A DNA stretch of 64,000 nt, taken from positions 15,906-79,905 of the forward strand of contig CAZWZL010000006.1 in NCBI GenBank assembly GCA_964638515.1, in the 5' to 3' direction. Positions 39,180-48,661 of this stretch are shown here, one piece after another. The translations under genes were made by a program, and so were the position numbers. Source of the stretch: CAYPGJ01 sp964638515. GTDB taxonomy: Bacteria; Planctomycetota; Phycisphaerae; Phycisphaerales; UBA1924. A model generated the notes under the pieces. That model was not told the origin of the DNA. It did no database searches and saw nothing but the letters and a program-made list of their open reading frames with translations. Positions within the stretch are counted from its first letter, which is position 1; the number at the start of each line of letters is the position of its first letter.

Positions 39180-39944
39180 TTACGAGTGTGCGCCGCTCGC
39201 CCGCTGCTGCGCCGCACGCACGCGCAGGTTGATCAGCTCCACGCCGAGCGAGAACGCCATCGCGAAGTAGACATACCCGCGGCTCAGGTGCTGCCCGAGC
39301 CCGTCCGCCGTCAACAACACCCCGATCAGGATCAGGAACGACAACGCCAGCACCTTCACCGTCGGATGCCTCTCGACAAACCGGCTGATCGCTCCCGCAA
39401 ACACCATCATCACCACCACGGCCACCACCACCGCGGCCACCATCACCGCGATCTCCTTCGCCATCCCCACGGCCGTGATCACCGAGTCCAGCGAGAACAC
39501 GGCGTCCAGCAACAAGATCTGCGCGATGGCCATCCCAAAGCTCGCGGCCGCCTTGCCCGCCCCCGTTTCGTGCAACTCCGGCCCCTCCATCTTCGCGTGA
39601 ATCTCCTTCGTCGCCTTCGCGATCAGAAAGAGCCCGCCCCCCAGCAGGATCAGGTCCTTTCCCGTAATGCTCTGCTCCAGCGGGACGCCCCACCCCGTGA
39701 GGTTCACCTCGAACAGCACCTTCGTCAGCCCCATCACCCATCCGATGGCCAGCAGCAACAGGATGCGCATCACCATGGCCAGCGCGAGCCCGATGTTCCT
39801 CGCGCGGCGCTGCTGTTCCTTGGGCAAGCGCGACGTCACCACCGCGATCACAATGATGTTGTCGATGCCGAGCACGATCTCGAGCGCGGCCAGCGTCAGA
39901 AAGGCGATCAGGTTTTCCGTGGTCAGCAGCGCAGCCAAGTCCAT
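39180..39944 (-). CDS. TerC-family integral membrane protein
   Basis: The 254-residue protein has seven or eight helices. It carries TerC motifs (EIVLGIDNIIVIAVVTSRLPKEQQ, then LLDAVFSLDSVITAVGMA) with the conserved acidic residues in the membrane. TerC proteins are linked to manganese efflux and tellurite resistance. GAGG lies 9 nt upstream of the ATG at 39944. It follows putA by 38 bp on the same strand. Confidence 0.92.
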   Translation of the reverse strand: MDLAALLTTENLIAFLTLAALEIVLGIDNIIVIAVVTSRLPKEQQRRARNIGLALAMVMRILLLLAIGWVMGLTKVLFEVNLTGWGVPLEQSITGKDLILLGGGLFLIAKATKEIHAKMEGPELHETGAGKAAASFGMAIAQILLLDAVFSLDSVITAVGMAKEIAVMVAAVVVAVVVMMVFAGAISRFVERHPTVKVLALSFLILIGVLLTADGLGQHLSRGYVYFAMAFSLGVELINLRVRAAQQRASGAHS

Positions 39945-39982
39945 GCGACACGTCCTCTCATCGATTAATGAGCCGACTGGAT

Positions 39983-42900
39983 TCAGAGTTCCGGCGCAAA
40001 CCCCCGCCGCATCGTGTTCTCGCACGACGCCCGCGGCTCCACGAACTGGTGCAGGTAGTCGCGCCCGCCCGCCTTGCTCCCAACCCCCGACATCCCGAAC
40101 CCTCCGAACGGCTGACGCCCCACCAGCGCGCCCGTGATCCCGCGATTCAGGTACAGATTCCCCACGCGGAACTCCCGCTTCGCACGCTCCAGATGGCTCG
40201 GCTTGCGCGAGTACACGCCCCCCGTCAGCTTGTACGCCGTCGAATTCGCCAACGCGAGCGCCTCGTCGAACGTGCGAACCTTCAGCACCGCCAGCACCGG
40301 CCCGAAGATCTCCTCGCGCGCGATCACATGATCGGGAAGAACACCCGTGAAGATGTGCGGCCCCACGTAGGACCGGCCCGTCCGCTCCTCCAGCCCCGCC
40401 GGGACGGCCATCTCCAACGCCAGCGTCGACTCACGCTTCCCCACTTCGATGAACCGCCGGATGTTCGCGGCCGCTTCCGCGTCGATCACCGGGCCGATAT
40501 CCGTGGCCGGGTCCGCCGGGTCCCCGATCACCAGCGCCTTCGTCGCCTCCAGCAACCGGCGCACAAAATCATCGTGCGCCGACTCCAGCACGATCGCCCG
40601 AGAGCACGCCGAGCACTTCTGACCCTGGAACCCGAACGCGCTCTGCCGAGCCCCCAGCACCGCCTCGTCAAGATCCGCCGACGCGTCCACGATGAGCGCG
40701 TTCTTCCCGCCCATCTCGCACACCACCTTTTTGACCTGCAGCTGCTCCTCCGTCGTCGTGCCCGCAGCCTTCACGATGTCCAGCCCCACGGCCTTCGAAC
40801 CCGTGAACGCGATCAACGCCACGCGCGGGTCGCGCACCAGCGCCGCGCCCACCGTCTCCCCGGGCCCCGGCAGCAGGTGCAACGCCTGACGAGGAGTCCC
40901 CGCCTCGTACAGAATCTCCGTCATCACCCGCGCGATCCCCGGCGTCTGCTCCGCCGGCTTCACCACCACGGTGTTCCCCGTGGCCAGCGCCGCCACCGTC
41001 ATCCCCGCGCAGATCGCCAGCGGGAAGTTCCACGGCGAGATGACCGCCGCCACCCCGCGCGGCAGGTGCCACTGCTCGTCCAGCTCGCCGATAAACCGCC
41101 CCAGACGCTCCCGATCAAACAGCGGCACGGAGCAACGCGCGTAGAACTCGCAGAAGTCGATCGCCTCGCAAACGTCCCCGTCCGCTTCGCGCCACGTCTT
41201 TCCCGCCTCCTGGATCAAAATGCTCGACAGCTCATCGCGCCGCTGGCGCATGATCCCCGCCGCGCGCACCAGCATGTTCGCGCGCGTCCGCGCCGATTCA
41301 TCCCGCCACTTGGGGAAGAATTCCAGCGCCGTCCCCACCGCGCGCCGCGCGTCCTCGGCCGTCGAGTTGTTCGCCACCGAAGGCACGCGCGCCCGCAGCA
41401 ACGCCTCCGCAAACCGCTCACGATGATCCCGGCGCGCAAAGTCGCGCAGCGGCTCGTTGAAGAACGGCCGCCCGTCCCCCACCCCCTCGACCGCGGGAGA
41501 CAGCTCGTGACGCTCCGGCGCCAGCGTGCACAGGTCCGGCTTGGTCACGGGCTGCGTGGTGCCGTCCGCCGGCCCGTGGGGACTCCGCAGCAGCAGCCCC
41601 TCATCCGCCTGATCCATAAATCCGGCCTTCAACCAGCTCTCGTTGCTCGTGTTCTCCAGCAAGCGGCGAACGAGGTACGCCATCCCCGGAATCATCTCTC
41701 CCACCGGCACATACTCGCGCACCCGCAGGCCCATCGCCTCGCCGGCGACCTTCAGCTCGTCCGCCATCCCGTGCAGCATCTGGAGCTCGATCGCGCTCCA
41801 GGGGAGCCCGCGCGCCTCGGCCCCGGCGAGCGCGGCCGCGATCGAACGAACGTTGTGGGACCCCAGCGCAAGACGCACGCCCCCCTCCTTCTCGCTCCGG
41901 GGCGCCGCATCGAGGAATACCTCTGCCATCCGTTCAAAGCAAGCGTCCGTCTCGCGCTTCGTGTTCCACACCGGGCACGCCCAGCCCTCCTTCTCCGCGT
42001 TGATCGTCTCGTAATCCCAGTACGCCCCCTTCACCAATCGCACCGTCACCTGACGGCCGCTCCTTCGCGCCCACTCCGCAACCCGGCGCGCATCCTCCAC
42101 GCCGGACTTCAGATACGCCTGCATCGCCAGACCGGCGTGGAAATCCACCATCTCGCAGCAGTGCTGGAAGAACTCGATCGTGAAGTCCTTCAGCGCGAAC
42201 TGCTCCATGTCGAAGTTCACGAACACGCCCCGGTCCCGCGCCGCCTCGAGGATCGGGCGGATCCGGCGCGTCAGGTCCTCCATCGCCATCCCGCCCTTCA
42301 TGGCATCGCACCGCGGCGACAGCGACGACACCTTGATCGACACGTTGACCCTCGGCACATCCCCGAGGTGGTCTCGCTCCAAACGCTCGTCACGCTTCCA
42401 GCTCGACACCTCACCAGGCAGCTCTCGCACCAGATCCAGATACTTGTCGCGATAGGCGTCCGCCTCCTCGTCGCTCACGCACGCCTCGCCCAGCAGGTCC
42501 ACGCTGAACGCGATCCCGTCGGACCAGAGCGCCTTCAGGCCGGGCAACGCGCTCCGAGCGTCCGTGCCCGCGATGAACTTCCCGGCCATGCTCTTGATCT
42601 GCGACGACATCGTCGACGCCAGCAGACCCTTGGCGATGCCGCCCGCCCGGAGACCGAGGTCGAACCCGGCCGGAAGCGTCACCCCCGGCTGCGTCAGATA
42701 GTCCGTCAGGTGCTCGTGCACCATCTCCGAAGTCGTCAGCGTCGGATACGCATCGACGAATCGGAACAACTGCACCTTGAACGCCTGATCCTTCATCGAC
42801 CAGTTCATCAGCTTGTCGGACCAGAACTTGCCCGAGAGCATCCCGGCCTTGCCGCCGCGAGCGCGCGCGAGCATGTCGCGACCGATCTCCTGGATCCGAC

Positions 42901-43021
42901 CCTCATCGGCCGGCCCCCCGGACCCACCCGGGCGAACGCCCGCGGGCGCGGCCACGCCGAGGCCAGCCACGCTGCCCGAACTCTGCGACGACTTCCCACC
43001 CCGACGCGTGAACAACGCCAT
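39983..43021 (-). CDS. putA: Bifunctional proline dehydrogenase / pyrroline-5-carboxylate dehydrogenase
   Basis: PutA oxidises proline to glutamate. In this 1,012-residue protein, residues about 60-480 hold the FAD-dependent proline dehydrogenase barrel (RVNVSIKVSSLSPRCD, VNFDMEQFALKDF, RLVKGAYWDYE). Residues about 500-1,000 hold the NAD-dependent aldehyde dehydrogenase (VVKPAEQTPG, CEMGGKNALIVD, catalytic cysteine in FQGQKCSACSR). There is no N-terminal ribbon-helix-helix repressor domain, so it is not self-regulating like the E. coli protein. The ATG at 43021 is chosen because the upstream extension is atypical. AST-pathway genes elsewhere in the window also feed glutamate. Confidence 0.95.
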   Translation of the reverse strand: MALFTRRGGKSSQSSGSVAGLGVAAPAGVRPGGSGGPADEGRIQEIGRDMLARARGGKAGMLSGKFWSDKLMNWSMKDQAFKVQLFRFVDAYPTLTTSEMVHEHLTDYLTQPGVTLPAGFDLGLRAGGIAKGLLASTMSSQIKSMAGKFIAGTDARSALPGLKALWSDGIAFSVDLLGEACVSDEEADAYRDKYLDLVRELPGEVSSWKRDERLERDHLGDVPRVNVSIKVSSLSPRCDAMKGGMAMEDLTRRIRPILEAARDRGVFVNFDMEQFALKDFTIEFFQHCCEMVDFHAGLAMQAYLKSGVEDARRVAEWARRSGRQVTVRLVKGAYWDYETINAEKEGWACPVWNTKRETDACFERMAEVFLDAAPRSEKEGGVRLALGSHNVRSIAAALAGAEARGLPWSAIELQMLHGMADELKVAGEAMGLRVREYVPVGEMIPGMAYLVRRLLENTSNESWLKAGFMDQADEGLLLRSPHGPADGTTQPVTKPDLCTLAPERHELSPAVEGVGDGRPFFNEPLRDFARRDHRERFAEALLRARVPSVANNSTAEDARRAVGTALEFFPKWRDESARTRANMLVRAAGIMRQRRDELSSILIQEAGKTWREADGDVCEAIDFCEFYARCSVPLFDRERLGRFIGELDEQWHLPRGVAAVISPWNFPLAICAGMTVAALATGNTVVVKPAEQTPGIARVMTEILYEAGTPRQALHLLPGPGETVGAALVRDPRVALIAFTGSKAVGLDIVKAAGTTTEEQLQVKKVVCEMGGKNALIVDASADLDEAVLGARQSAFGFQGQKCSACSRAIVLESAHDDFVRRLLEATKALVIGDPADPATDIGPVIDAEAAANIRRFIEVGKRESTLALEMAVPAGLEERTGRSYVGPHIFTGVLPDHVIAREEIFGPVLAVLKVRTFDEALALANSTAYKLTGGVYSRKPSHLERAKREFRVGNLYLNRGITGALVGRQPFGGFGMSGVGSKAGGRDYLHQFVEPRASCENTMRRGFAPEL

Positions 43022-43121
43022 GCCCGAAGGTCTCCATGCGTGCGAAAGCCCGCCATCGTACCCGCCCGCCCCACCCCCATGACTCTTGAACGAGATGCCC
43101 GCCCTTGTCAGAATCTCCCCC

Positions 43122-43364
43122 ATGTCTCAGGGCTACGGCAAGGCGTTCGGCCTCGGCGGACTCGGGTGCCTCGGAGGCGTGATCCTGCTCGCCGTCATCG
43201 GAAGTGCCATCGGCGGAACCGTCACCGTCGACAATCCACCCTGCCTCGTCCTGTTCCTGTTCGCACTCGGGGGAGCAGCCGGACTCTTGGTGAACTTCAT
43301 CTACAGAAGAGGTCGGCGGGACGCCGCTCGCAACCCAACGGTGGATGACTATTTCGACCCCTAG
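43122..43364 (+). CDS. Small two-helix membrane protein
   Basis: The 80-residue protein (or 89 from an ATG at 43095) has two hydrophobic segments. One is glycine-rich (LGGLGCLGGVILLAVIGSAI) and the other is CLVLFLFALGGAAGLLVNF. A short basic and polar tail ending DDYFDP follows. No clear Shine-Dalgarno distinguishes the two starts. It is divergent from putA and lies 37 bp upstream of mnmA on the same strand. No family is recognised. Confidence 0.55.
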   Translation: MSQGYGKAFGLGGLGCLGGVILLAVIGSAIGGTVTVDNPPCLVLFLFALGGAAGLLVNFIYRRGRRDAARNPTVDDYFDP

Positions 43365-43401
43365 GCAAACTGTTCCGCGCCCCTACGATCTCCCCGATCC
43401 C

Positions 43402-44580
43402 ATGCCCCCCTCCCGCGAAAAAGTCCTCCTCGCCATGTCCGGCGGGGTCGATTCCTCCGTCGCAGCGGCCCTCCTCCTCGAGCAGGGCTACGACGTCGTG
43501 GGCTGCTTCATGCGCCTCGGCTCGCCCGGCGAAGATCTCGATATCCCGACCCGGGCCGAGACCTGCGCCGCCCCTTCCAAGATCGGCCATCAGGGCTGCT
43601 GCTCCGTGGGCGATGCGGCCGACGCCCGGGCCGTGGCCGCCCTGCTCGATATCCCGCTCTACGTCTGCAACTTCAAACGCGACTTCGCGCGCGTGATGGA
43701 CTATTTCGCCGACGAGTACGCTCAGGGAAGGACGCCCAACCCCTGCATCCGCTGCAACGACTGGCTCAAGTTCGGCAAGCTCCACGAGTACGCGAAGCAG
43801 CTCGGCGCCCGCTACGTCGCGTCGGGCCACTACGCCCGACTCGACAGCGCCGATCCGGATCGCCCGAGACTCTACCGCGGCGTCGATGCCGACAAGGACC
43901 AGTCCTACGTGCTCTTCGGCGCTCGTCCGGAGCGCCTACGCGACATGCTGCTGCCCATCGGCGATTTCACCAAGCCGCGCATCCGGGAGATGGCGCAGAC
44001 GCTCCGCCTTCCGGTCTTCAACAAGCCCGATTCGCAGGAAATCTGCTTCGTGCCGGACAACGACTACGCCCGATTCGTGGAATCCGTGCGCCCGGAATTG
44101 GCGCAAGGCGACGAGGCGGGCGAGATCGTGCACGCCGGGTCGGGCGAGCGGCTCGGGTCTCACCCCGGCCACCACCACTTCACCATCGGTCAGCGTCGCG
44201 GGCTCGGGCTCTCTTCCGCCATCCCCCTCTACGTGCTGCGCAAGGACACCGAGTCCAATACCGTCACCGTCGGCCCGCGCGAGCTGCTGCGCACCCGGCG
44301 CTGCGCCGCGCGCGACGTGAACTGGCTCGTCGATCCGGCCCGGTTTTCCGAGCCTGCATCGTGCCTCGCACAAACACGCGCACACGCCCGTCCGGCCAAG
44401 GCGACAGTGCGTGTGGACATCGAGCAGGATCGACTCGATATCGAGTTTCTCGACCCCGTCGATGCCGTCGCCCCCGGCCAGGCCGCCGTGTGCTACGGCG
44501 ACGGCGCCCGATTCCCCTCCGATGAATTGCTGGGCGGGGGCTGGATCCACGAGGTCCGCCGCGATCACGAACACCCCTGA
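43402..44580 (+). CDS. mnmA: tRNA 2-thiouridylase MnmA
   Basis: MnmA makes 2-thiouridine at the wobble position of tRNA-Lys, -Glu and -Gln. The 392-residue product has the PP-loop SGGVDS (13-18). It has the two catalytic cysteines in NPCIRCN and SQEICFVPDNDY, and the tRNA-binding TIGQRRGLGL. The N-terminal region is alanine-rich relative to other MnmAs but complete. The start at 43402 gives the family N-terminus; an upstream ATG in frame overlaps the small membrane gene. Confidence 0.95.
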   Translation: MPPSREKVLLAMSGGVDSSVAAALLLEQGYDVVGCFMRLGSPGEDLDIPTRAETCAAPSKIGHQGCCSVGDAADARAVAALLDIPLYVCNFKRDFARVMDYFADEYAQGRTPNPCIRCNDWLKFGKLHEYAKQLGARYVASGHYARLDSADPDRPRLYRGVDADKDQSYVLFGARPERLRDMLLPIGDFTKPRIREMAQTLRLPVFNKPDSQEICFVPDNDYARFVESVRPELAQGDEAGEIVHAGSGERLGSHPGHHHFTIGQRRGLGLSSAIPLYVLRKDTESNTVTVGPRELLRTRRCAARDVNWLVDPARFSEPASCLAQTRAHARPAKATVRVDIEQDRLDIEFLDPVDAVAPGQAAVCYGDGARFPSDELLGGGWIHEVRRDHEHP

Positions 44581-44588
44581 CGCCCGCC

Positions 44589-44623
44589 CAATGCAAAGCC
44601 CCCGACGATGGCTCGCCGGGGGC
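44589..44623 (-). terminator. Terminator between convergent mnmA and sigma-factor genes
   Basis: GCCCCCG (44598-44604) pairs with CGGGGGC (44617-44623). On the minus strand it is followed by TTTGCATT, suiting the sigma gene that ends at 44653. It could also stop mnmA transcripts. Confidence 0.6.
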
Positions 44624-44652
44624 GGGAATACTTCAATCAGTTCCGACCAGGA

Positions 44653-45912
44653 TCAGTTCAGCGATGCGGCGATCGTTGCGGCGAGGTCTCCCGACACCTG
44701 CGCGCCGTCGCCGTTTTCGTCCGTCGGCGGCGCCATCGTGCCGAGGTAATGCACCTCCAGTTGCAGGCGGATCTTCTCGAGCGCCTTGTTCTGGATCTGA
44801 CGCACCCGCTCCTTCGTCACGCCGATGATCCGTCCGACCTGCTCGAGCGTGAGGGTCTTCTCCGTCTCTTCACCCTCCAGACCGAACCGGTGCGAAATCA
44901 CCGTCTTCTCGATCTCCGAAAGCTCAGCGCTGTTCTCCGACACGATCCGGCGGACCTCCTCCGCCGCGTCCTTCTCAAACTCCTCCCGCTTCCGCTCAAC
45001 GAAGTCGGACTTCTCGAGCTTCGGGTCGAAGTCGGTCGGGAAACGCTGCCGGTGCTTGCTGAGCTTCATGCCCTGACGGCTGAACGCCTTGAGTATGGCT
45101 CGGCACGCGTACGTCGAAAACTTGAACCCGCGTCCGCAGTCGAACTTGTCCACCGCGCGGAGCAGGGCCATGTTGCCCTCAGAGACCAGATCGGCAAAGT
45201 CCACCTCGCTCATCCGCGTGCGCTTGGCCATGGCCAGCACCAGCGCGAGGTTGGTGTTCGCGATCTGCTCGCGAAGCCGATTCGCCTTCCGGCGCCAACG
45301 CAGCATCTCCTCGGCCTGCTCGGACGTCGGCTTGCGGTCCGGAGTCGACCAGATCTCTTTCTGAAGCTCGCCGATCCGGTGACGGGCGTAGTTGTACTGA
45401 AGGAACAGCACCCGCTCCTCGGCCGCCGTGAGAATCACCTGCTCCGACGACTTGTACTCGCGCGATCGCGAAGGACTGATGTCGTCCATCACCGGGTGAT
45501 ACCACGACGTATCAGGCTTACGGATATCCGGCGCCTCGTCGTAAATGCGCTGCTCGGCGCCGTCCTTGCGAAACTCCGGGCTGTCGATGTAGTCCTGCTC
45601 CACCGTCAGCATGTCTTGGAGGAGCAACTCCTCCTCGTGGCTGAACCGGCGAGCCCCCTTCTTCGATTCCATCTCGCTGCCGCGCGACACGATCACCGCC
45701 CCGGCCGAACGACGACGCGTCTGCTCCAGCGGCGAAAGTCGGCGCACCGACCCCACCCCGCCCCCCGGCACGAGTGACGGCTCACCCGGGCCCTTCGCCC
45801 GCGTTGCCCCGTCCCGTCTCACTCGCATGCGTCCTGCTACCACGTTGATCCAGCCTTCCTTCAAATCAGTCGAGACACTCACTCCATCCCGGCTCCAACC
45901 GAGATCGGGCAT
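44653..45912 (-). CDS. Sigma-70 family RNA polymerase sigma factor
   Basis: The conserved part has region 2 (NTNLALVLAMAKRTRMSEVD, then FADLVSEGNMALLRAVDKFD and FKFSTYACRAILKAF) and regions 3-4 (LTLEQVGRIIGVTKERVRQIQNKALEKI). This is the group 2/3 layout without the large non-conserved region of RpoD. The first 60-100 residues are arginine/glycine-rich and unlike known sigmas. Possible starts are GTG 46020, ATG 45912, ATG 45828 or ATG 45672; none has a clearly superior ribosome site. I list 45912 as intermediate (419 residues). It converges with mnmA. Confidence 0.85.
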   Translation of the reverse strand: MPDLGWSRDGVSVSTDLKEGWINVVAGRMRVRRDGATRAKGPGEPSLVPGGGVGSVRRLSPLEQTRRRSAGAVIVSRGSEMESKKGARRFSHEEELLLQDMLTVEQDYIDSPEFRKDGAEQRIYDEAPDIRKPDTSWYHPVMDDISPSRSREYKSSEQVILTAAEERVLFLQYNYARHRIGELQKEIWSTPDRKPTSEQAEEMLRWRRKANRLREQIANTNLALVLAMAKRTRMSEVDFADLVSEGNMALLRAVDKFDCGRGFKFSTYACRAILKAFSRQGMKLSKHRQRFPTDFDPKLEKSDFVERKREEFEKDAAEEVRRIVSENSAELSEIEKTVISHRFGLEGEETEKTLTLEQVGRIIGVTKERVRQIQNKALEKIRLQLEVHYLGTMAPPTDENGDGAQVSGDLAATIAASLN

Positions 45913-46335
45913 CCACCTTTCATCCGGCGAAAAACGGACCACACCACCCGCCCGCTCTGGCTCGCCCCTCGATCCCGAAGTCCGTTCGGGTTTCGATAGG
46001 GGTCGCTCCGTGCCGGACACCCTTCATACGGCCCCAGCCACGAAAAGTTCCTCTTTGGAACGAATCTAAATCGAGGCCACAGACTAACAGCAATCCGCCC
46101 CCGAGCAACTCAATTCCTCCCGCTTTCGTCACCATACCTGTCACGCTGGCAGTCTCCCGCACCATCCCCCACGCCCGATTGTTCGAATCCCCCGCCCCCC
46201 GGTTTCGATTGATCTTCAAACAACTCTCATCACATCACAGCACTCGCGCGCGCCCGTTTTCCCTATCCTGCGTGTCGCACGCTCCCGGCTTGGGAGCAAC
46301 CATTCTTCAAGCCCCCCAGATCCAAGGAGGCATCC
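45913..46335 (+). other. Divergent promoter region between sigma-factor and sod genes
   Basis: About 420 bp (315 if the sigma gene starts at 46020) contain no clear gene and are richer in A and T than the coding DNA. Near sod there is a TATCCT -10-like hexamer (46264-46269), a perfect hairpin GCTCCC-GGCTT-GGGAGC (46281-46297), and AAGGAGG at 46324-46330. The hairpin would lie in the sod mRNA leader. Confidence 0.4.
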
Positions 46336-46974
46336 ATGCCTTTTACGCTCCCCGATCTCCCGTTCCCGCACAACGCGTTCGAGCCGCACATCGACGCCGC
46401 CACGATGCAGATCCACCACTCCAAGCATCACGCCGCGTACGTCAACAACGCCAACAAGGCCCTCGAAGGAACCAAGTTCGCTGACATGTCCCCTGAGGAC
46501 GTGCTGCGCAGCCTCAAGGATCTCCCGGACGAGAAGCGCGCCCCCGTCCGCAACAACGCGGGCGGGCACGTCAACCATTCACTGTTCTGGAACGTCATGG
46601 CCCCGGCCGGCAAGGGCGGCGGCGGCGCACCATCGGGGCCTCTCGCCGACGCCATCACCAAGGCATTCGGCTCCCTCGACAAGTTCAAGGAGCAGTTCGC
46701 CAACGCCGCAGCCACTCGATTCGGCTCCGGATGGGCATGGCTCTGCGTCAAGAACGGCTCGCTGGTCGTCTGCTCAACCCCGAATCAGGACAACCCGATC
46801 ATGGGCGAGGCCATCGCAGGCTGCGGCGGCACCCCGATCCTCGGGCTCGACGTCTGGGAACACGCGTATTACCTGAACTATCAGAACCGCCGCCCCGACT
46901 ACGTGGCCGCCTGGTGGAACGTCGTGAACTGGGCCAAAGTCGGCCAGAACTTCACCGCCGCGATGAAGGCTTAA
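46336..46974 (+). CDS. sodA: Iron/manganese superoxide dismutase
   Basis: The enzyme disproportionates superoxide. The 212-residue protein has the metal ligands His27 (MQIHHSKHH), His81 (GGHVNHSLFW), and Asp172 and His176 (LDVWEHAYYLNYQN). The pattern resembles Mn-type enzymes, but metal choice cannot be fixed from sequence. No signal peptide is present, so it is cytoplasmic. A perfect AAGGAGG lies 5 nt before the ATG, suggesting strong translation. Its TAA shares bases with the stop of convergent tilS (TTAA). Confidence 0.95.
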   Translation: MPFTLPDLPFPHNAFEPHIDAATMQIHHSKHHAAYVNNANKALEGTKFADMSPEDVLRSLKDLPDEKRAPVRNNAGGHVNHSLFWNVMAPAGKGGGGAPSGPLADAITKAFGSLDKFKEQFANAAATRFGSGWAWLCVKNGSLVVCSTPNQDNPIMGEAIAGCGGTPILGLDVWEHAYYLNYQNRRPDYVAAWWNVVNWAKVGQNFTAAMKA

Positions 46975-47936
46975 CGCTCCAGCCTCGACATCTCGACGCG
47001 CCGCGCTCCGACGCGCACCTCGACGCCCACGCCCCACTCGAATCGCCTCGGCTCCGCGCGGTGGTCGCGCACCGCGCGCACCGCCGGCCCCACGATCCGC
47101 TCGCCCAGCCGGTCGGCCCCGCGCCCGCGCGCCAATCCAATCGCCGCGCGACGCAACCCGGCCCCCACCACCACCGCGCGCTCCCCACGCAGCGCATCAC
47201 GATCCCACTCGAGCGCCTCGCCGAACACGCAAATCGCGCGCTCTTCGATCAGCCCCGCCGCGTCCCGCAACATCGCAGCCGCACGCGCCGCGCGCTTGGG
47301 CGCGCCCGGCCGCAGCGCGGCGAGATCGCGAAGCGGCCCGTGCCGCACCCGCGCTCGCGCGCGCGCCACGTCCGCGTTGGTCGCGTCCTCGCGCCACACC
47401 ACGCCCTCGCGCGAGCACACCTCCCTGGCTTCCGCGCGCGACACCCCGAGCATCGGGCGAATCAGCCACACGCCGCCCCCCAGCCCCCGACGCGCCGCCA
47501 CGCCCGCGAGCCCACGCAGCCCCGCCCCGCGAACCATCGCCAACACCATGCTCTCCCATTGATCGTCCGCATGATGCCCCGTCACCACGAGCCTGCCGCC
47601 CGCCTCTGCGGCCATCGCGCGCAACGCCCCGTACCGCGCCCGACGCAACGAAGCCTCCACGTTCTGCCCCTCGCCCGCCCGCACTCTCGTTTCCGCGAAC
47701 GCCAGCCCCAGCCGATCCGCGAGCGCACGCGCCGCGTCCCGGTCGGCCTCCTCTTCGTCCAACCGGCGCATGCCGTGCAGAACGTGGCCCACGACAAGCC
47801 GGTCCGTCGCGCTTCGCAGCGCCAGTAACAACGCCGTTGAATCCGCCCCACCGGAGCACGCCACCACCGTATGCCCCACGCGCGCCGGATCCCCCCCGAC
47901 CGCCTCCCGTCCAAGCGCCCGCCAGCGCGCCACCAT
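46971..47936 (-). CDS. tilS: tRNA(Ile)-lysidine synthase TilS
   Basis: TilS modifies C34 of tRNA-Ile(CAU) to lysidine so that it reads AUA. The 321-residue product has the PP-loop SGGADS (28-33), GHVLHGMRRLDEEEADRD, VTGHHADDQWESMV, and VWREDATNAD. It then has a shorter, arginine-rich C-terminal region. The second aspartate motif has QWES where ADDQAET is usual; function is likely kept. The start is ATG 47936 or GTG 48002. Its stop overlaps that of sod by three bases. Confidence 0.9.
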   Translation of the reverse strand: MVARWRALGREAVGGDPARVGHTVVACSGGADSTALLLALRSATDRLVVGHVLHGMRRLDEEEADRDAARALADRLGLAFAETRVRAGEGQNVEASLRRARYGALRAMAAEAGGRLVVTGHHADDQWESMVLAMVRGAGLRGLAGVAARRGLGGGVWLIRPMLGVSRAEAREVCSREGVVWREDATNADVARARARVRHGPLRDLAALRPGAPKRAARAAAMLRDAAGLIEERAICVFGEALEWDRDALRGERAVVVGAGLRRAAIGLARGRGADRLGERIVGPAVRAVRDHRAEPRRFEWGVGVEVRVGARRVEMSRLER

Positions 47937-48017
47937 CTCGCGCACGGCCGCCGAGCGCGCCGTGGCCGAAGAAACCGGCTTTGTCCCGTTTGTCGAGCCC
48001 ACCGATCGATCATACCG

Positions 48018-48653
48018 ATGACCATCCCGCCCACGGAACAACCCGCAACGCCGATCCAAGGCCAGCGCATGCGTCCACGCTCCATTGCCATCCCGCCCGC
48101 CGTGCTCTTGGCCGGAGCGTGCGCCGTTGCACAGTCCGATGCGTTCAATCCCCAGGCCAATACCCCGCCGACCAGCCCCTCCTGGCCCTCGCTGCTGCTC
48201 TGGGGCGGCGGCGTTTTGCTCGCGCTCTGGGCCGCATCGAGACTGCGCCTCGCCCTCAAGACGCGCTTGGATGCTCGCGGCTCGTCCGCCGGCGCCGGCT
48301 CTCCAAACCCCGAGGACCTCCGCGCACTCGCGCGCGACCTCGAGGAACTGGCCGACCGTCTGGCCGAGCGCCTCGACGCCAAAGCCGAGCGCTTGGAGCA
48401 ACTCTTGCGGCGCGCCGACGAACAGACGGCCGCGCTCGCTGAACCACCATCACCGACGTATTCGAGCCTCGCGCCGCGTGCGTCCCGGGACCCCGGCGCC
48501 AAGCCGCCCCGACTCGTCGCCGAGTGCACGACCGATCCCGCCACCAGCCGAATCTACGCCTTGGCCGACAGCGGAGTCTCGGCCCGCGACATCTCGCAGC
48601 AGCTCGACGAGCCCATCGGCAAGGTCCAGCTGATTCTCGCGCTTCGCGGCTGA
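48018..48653 (+). CDS. Membrane-anchored coiled-coil protein with C-terminal HTH-like segment
   Basis: The 211-residue protein starts with a hydrophobic, signal-like segment (VLLAGACAVAQ). A second hydrophobic helix follows (LLLWGGGVLLALWAASRLRL), then a coiled coil with leucine/glutamate/arginine heptads (ARDLEELADRLAERLDAKAE). It ends with YALADSGVSARDISQQLDEP and then IGKVQLILALR. That end resembles the helix-turn-helix tail of DUF6115-like proteins. It is divergent from tilS with about 80 bp between. The function is unknown. Confidence 0.7.
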   Translation: MTIPPTEQPATPIQGQRMRPRSIAIPPAVLLAGACAVAQSDAFNPQANTPPTSPSWPSLLLWGGGVLLALWAASRLRLALKTRLDARGSSAGAGSPNPEDLRALARDLEELADRLAERLDAKAERLEQLLRRADEQTAALAEPPSPTYSSLAPRASRDPGAKPPRLVAECTTDPATSRIYALADSGVSARDISQQLDEPIGKVQLILALRG

Positions 48654-48661
48654 ATCCGTTC

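Noticed and set aside
39968..43348. Very long open frame on the plus strand opposite putA
   Set aside because: High GC makes antisense frames long. Its product is arginine/histidine-rich with no motif, while the other strand encodes intact PutA.
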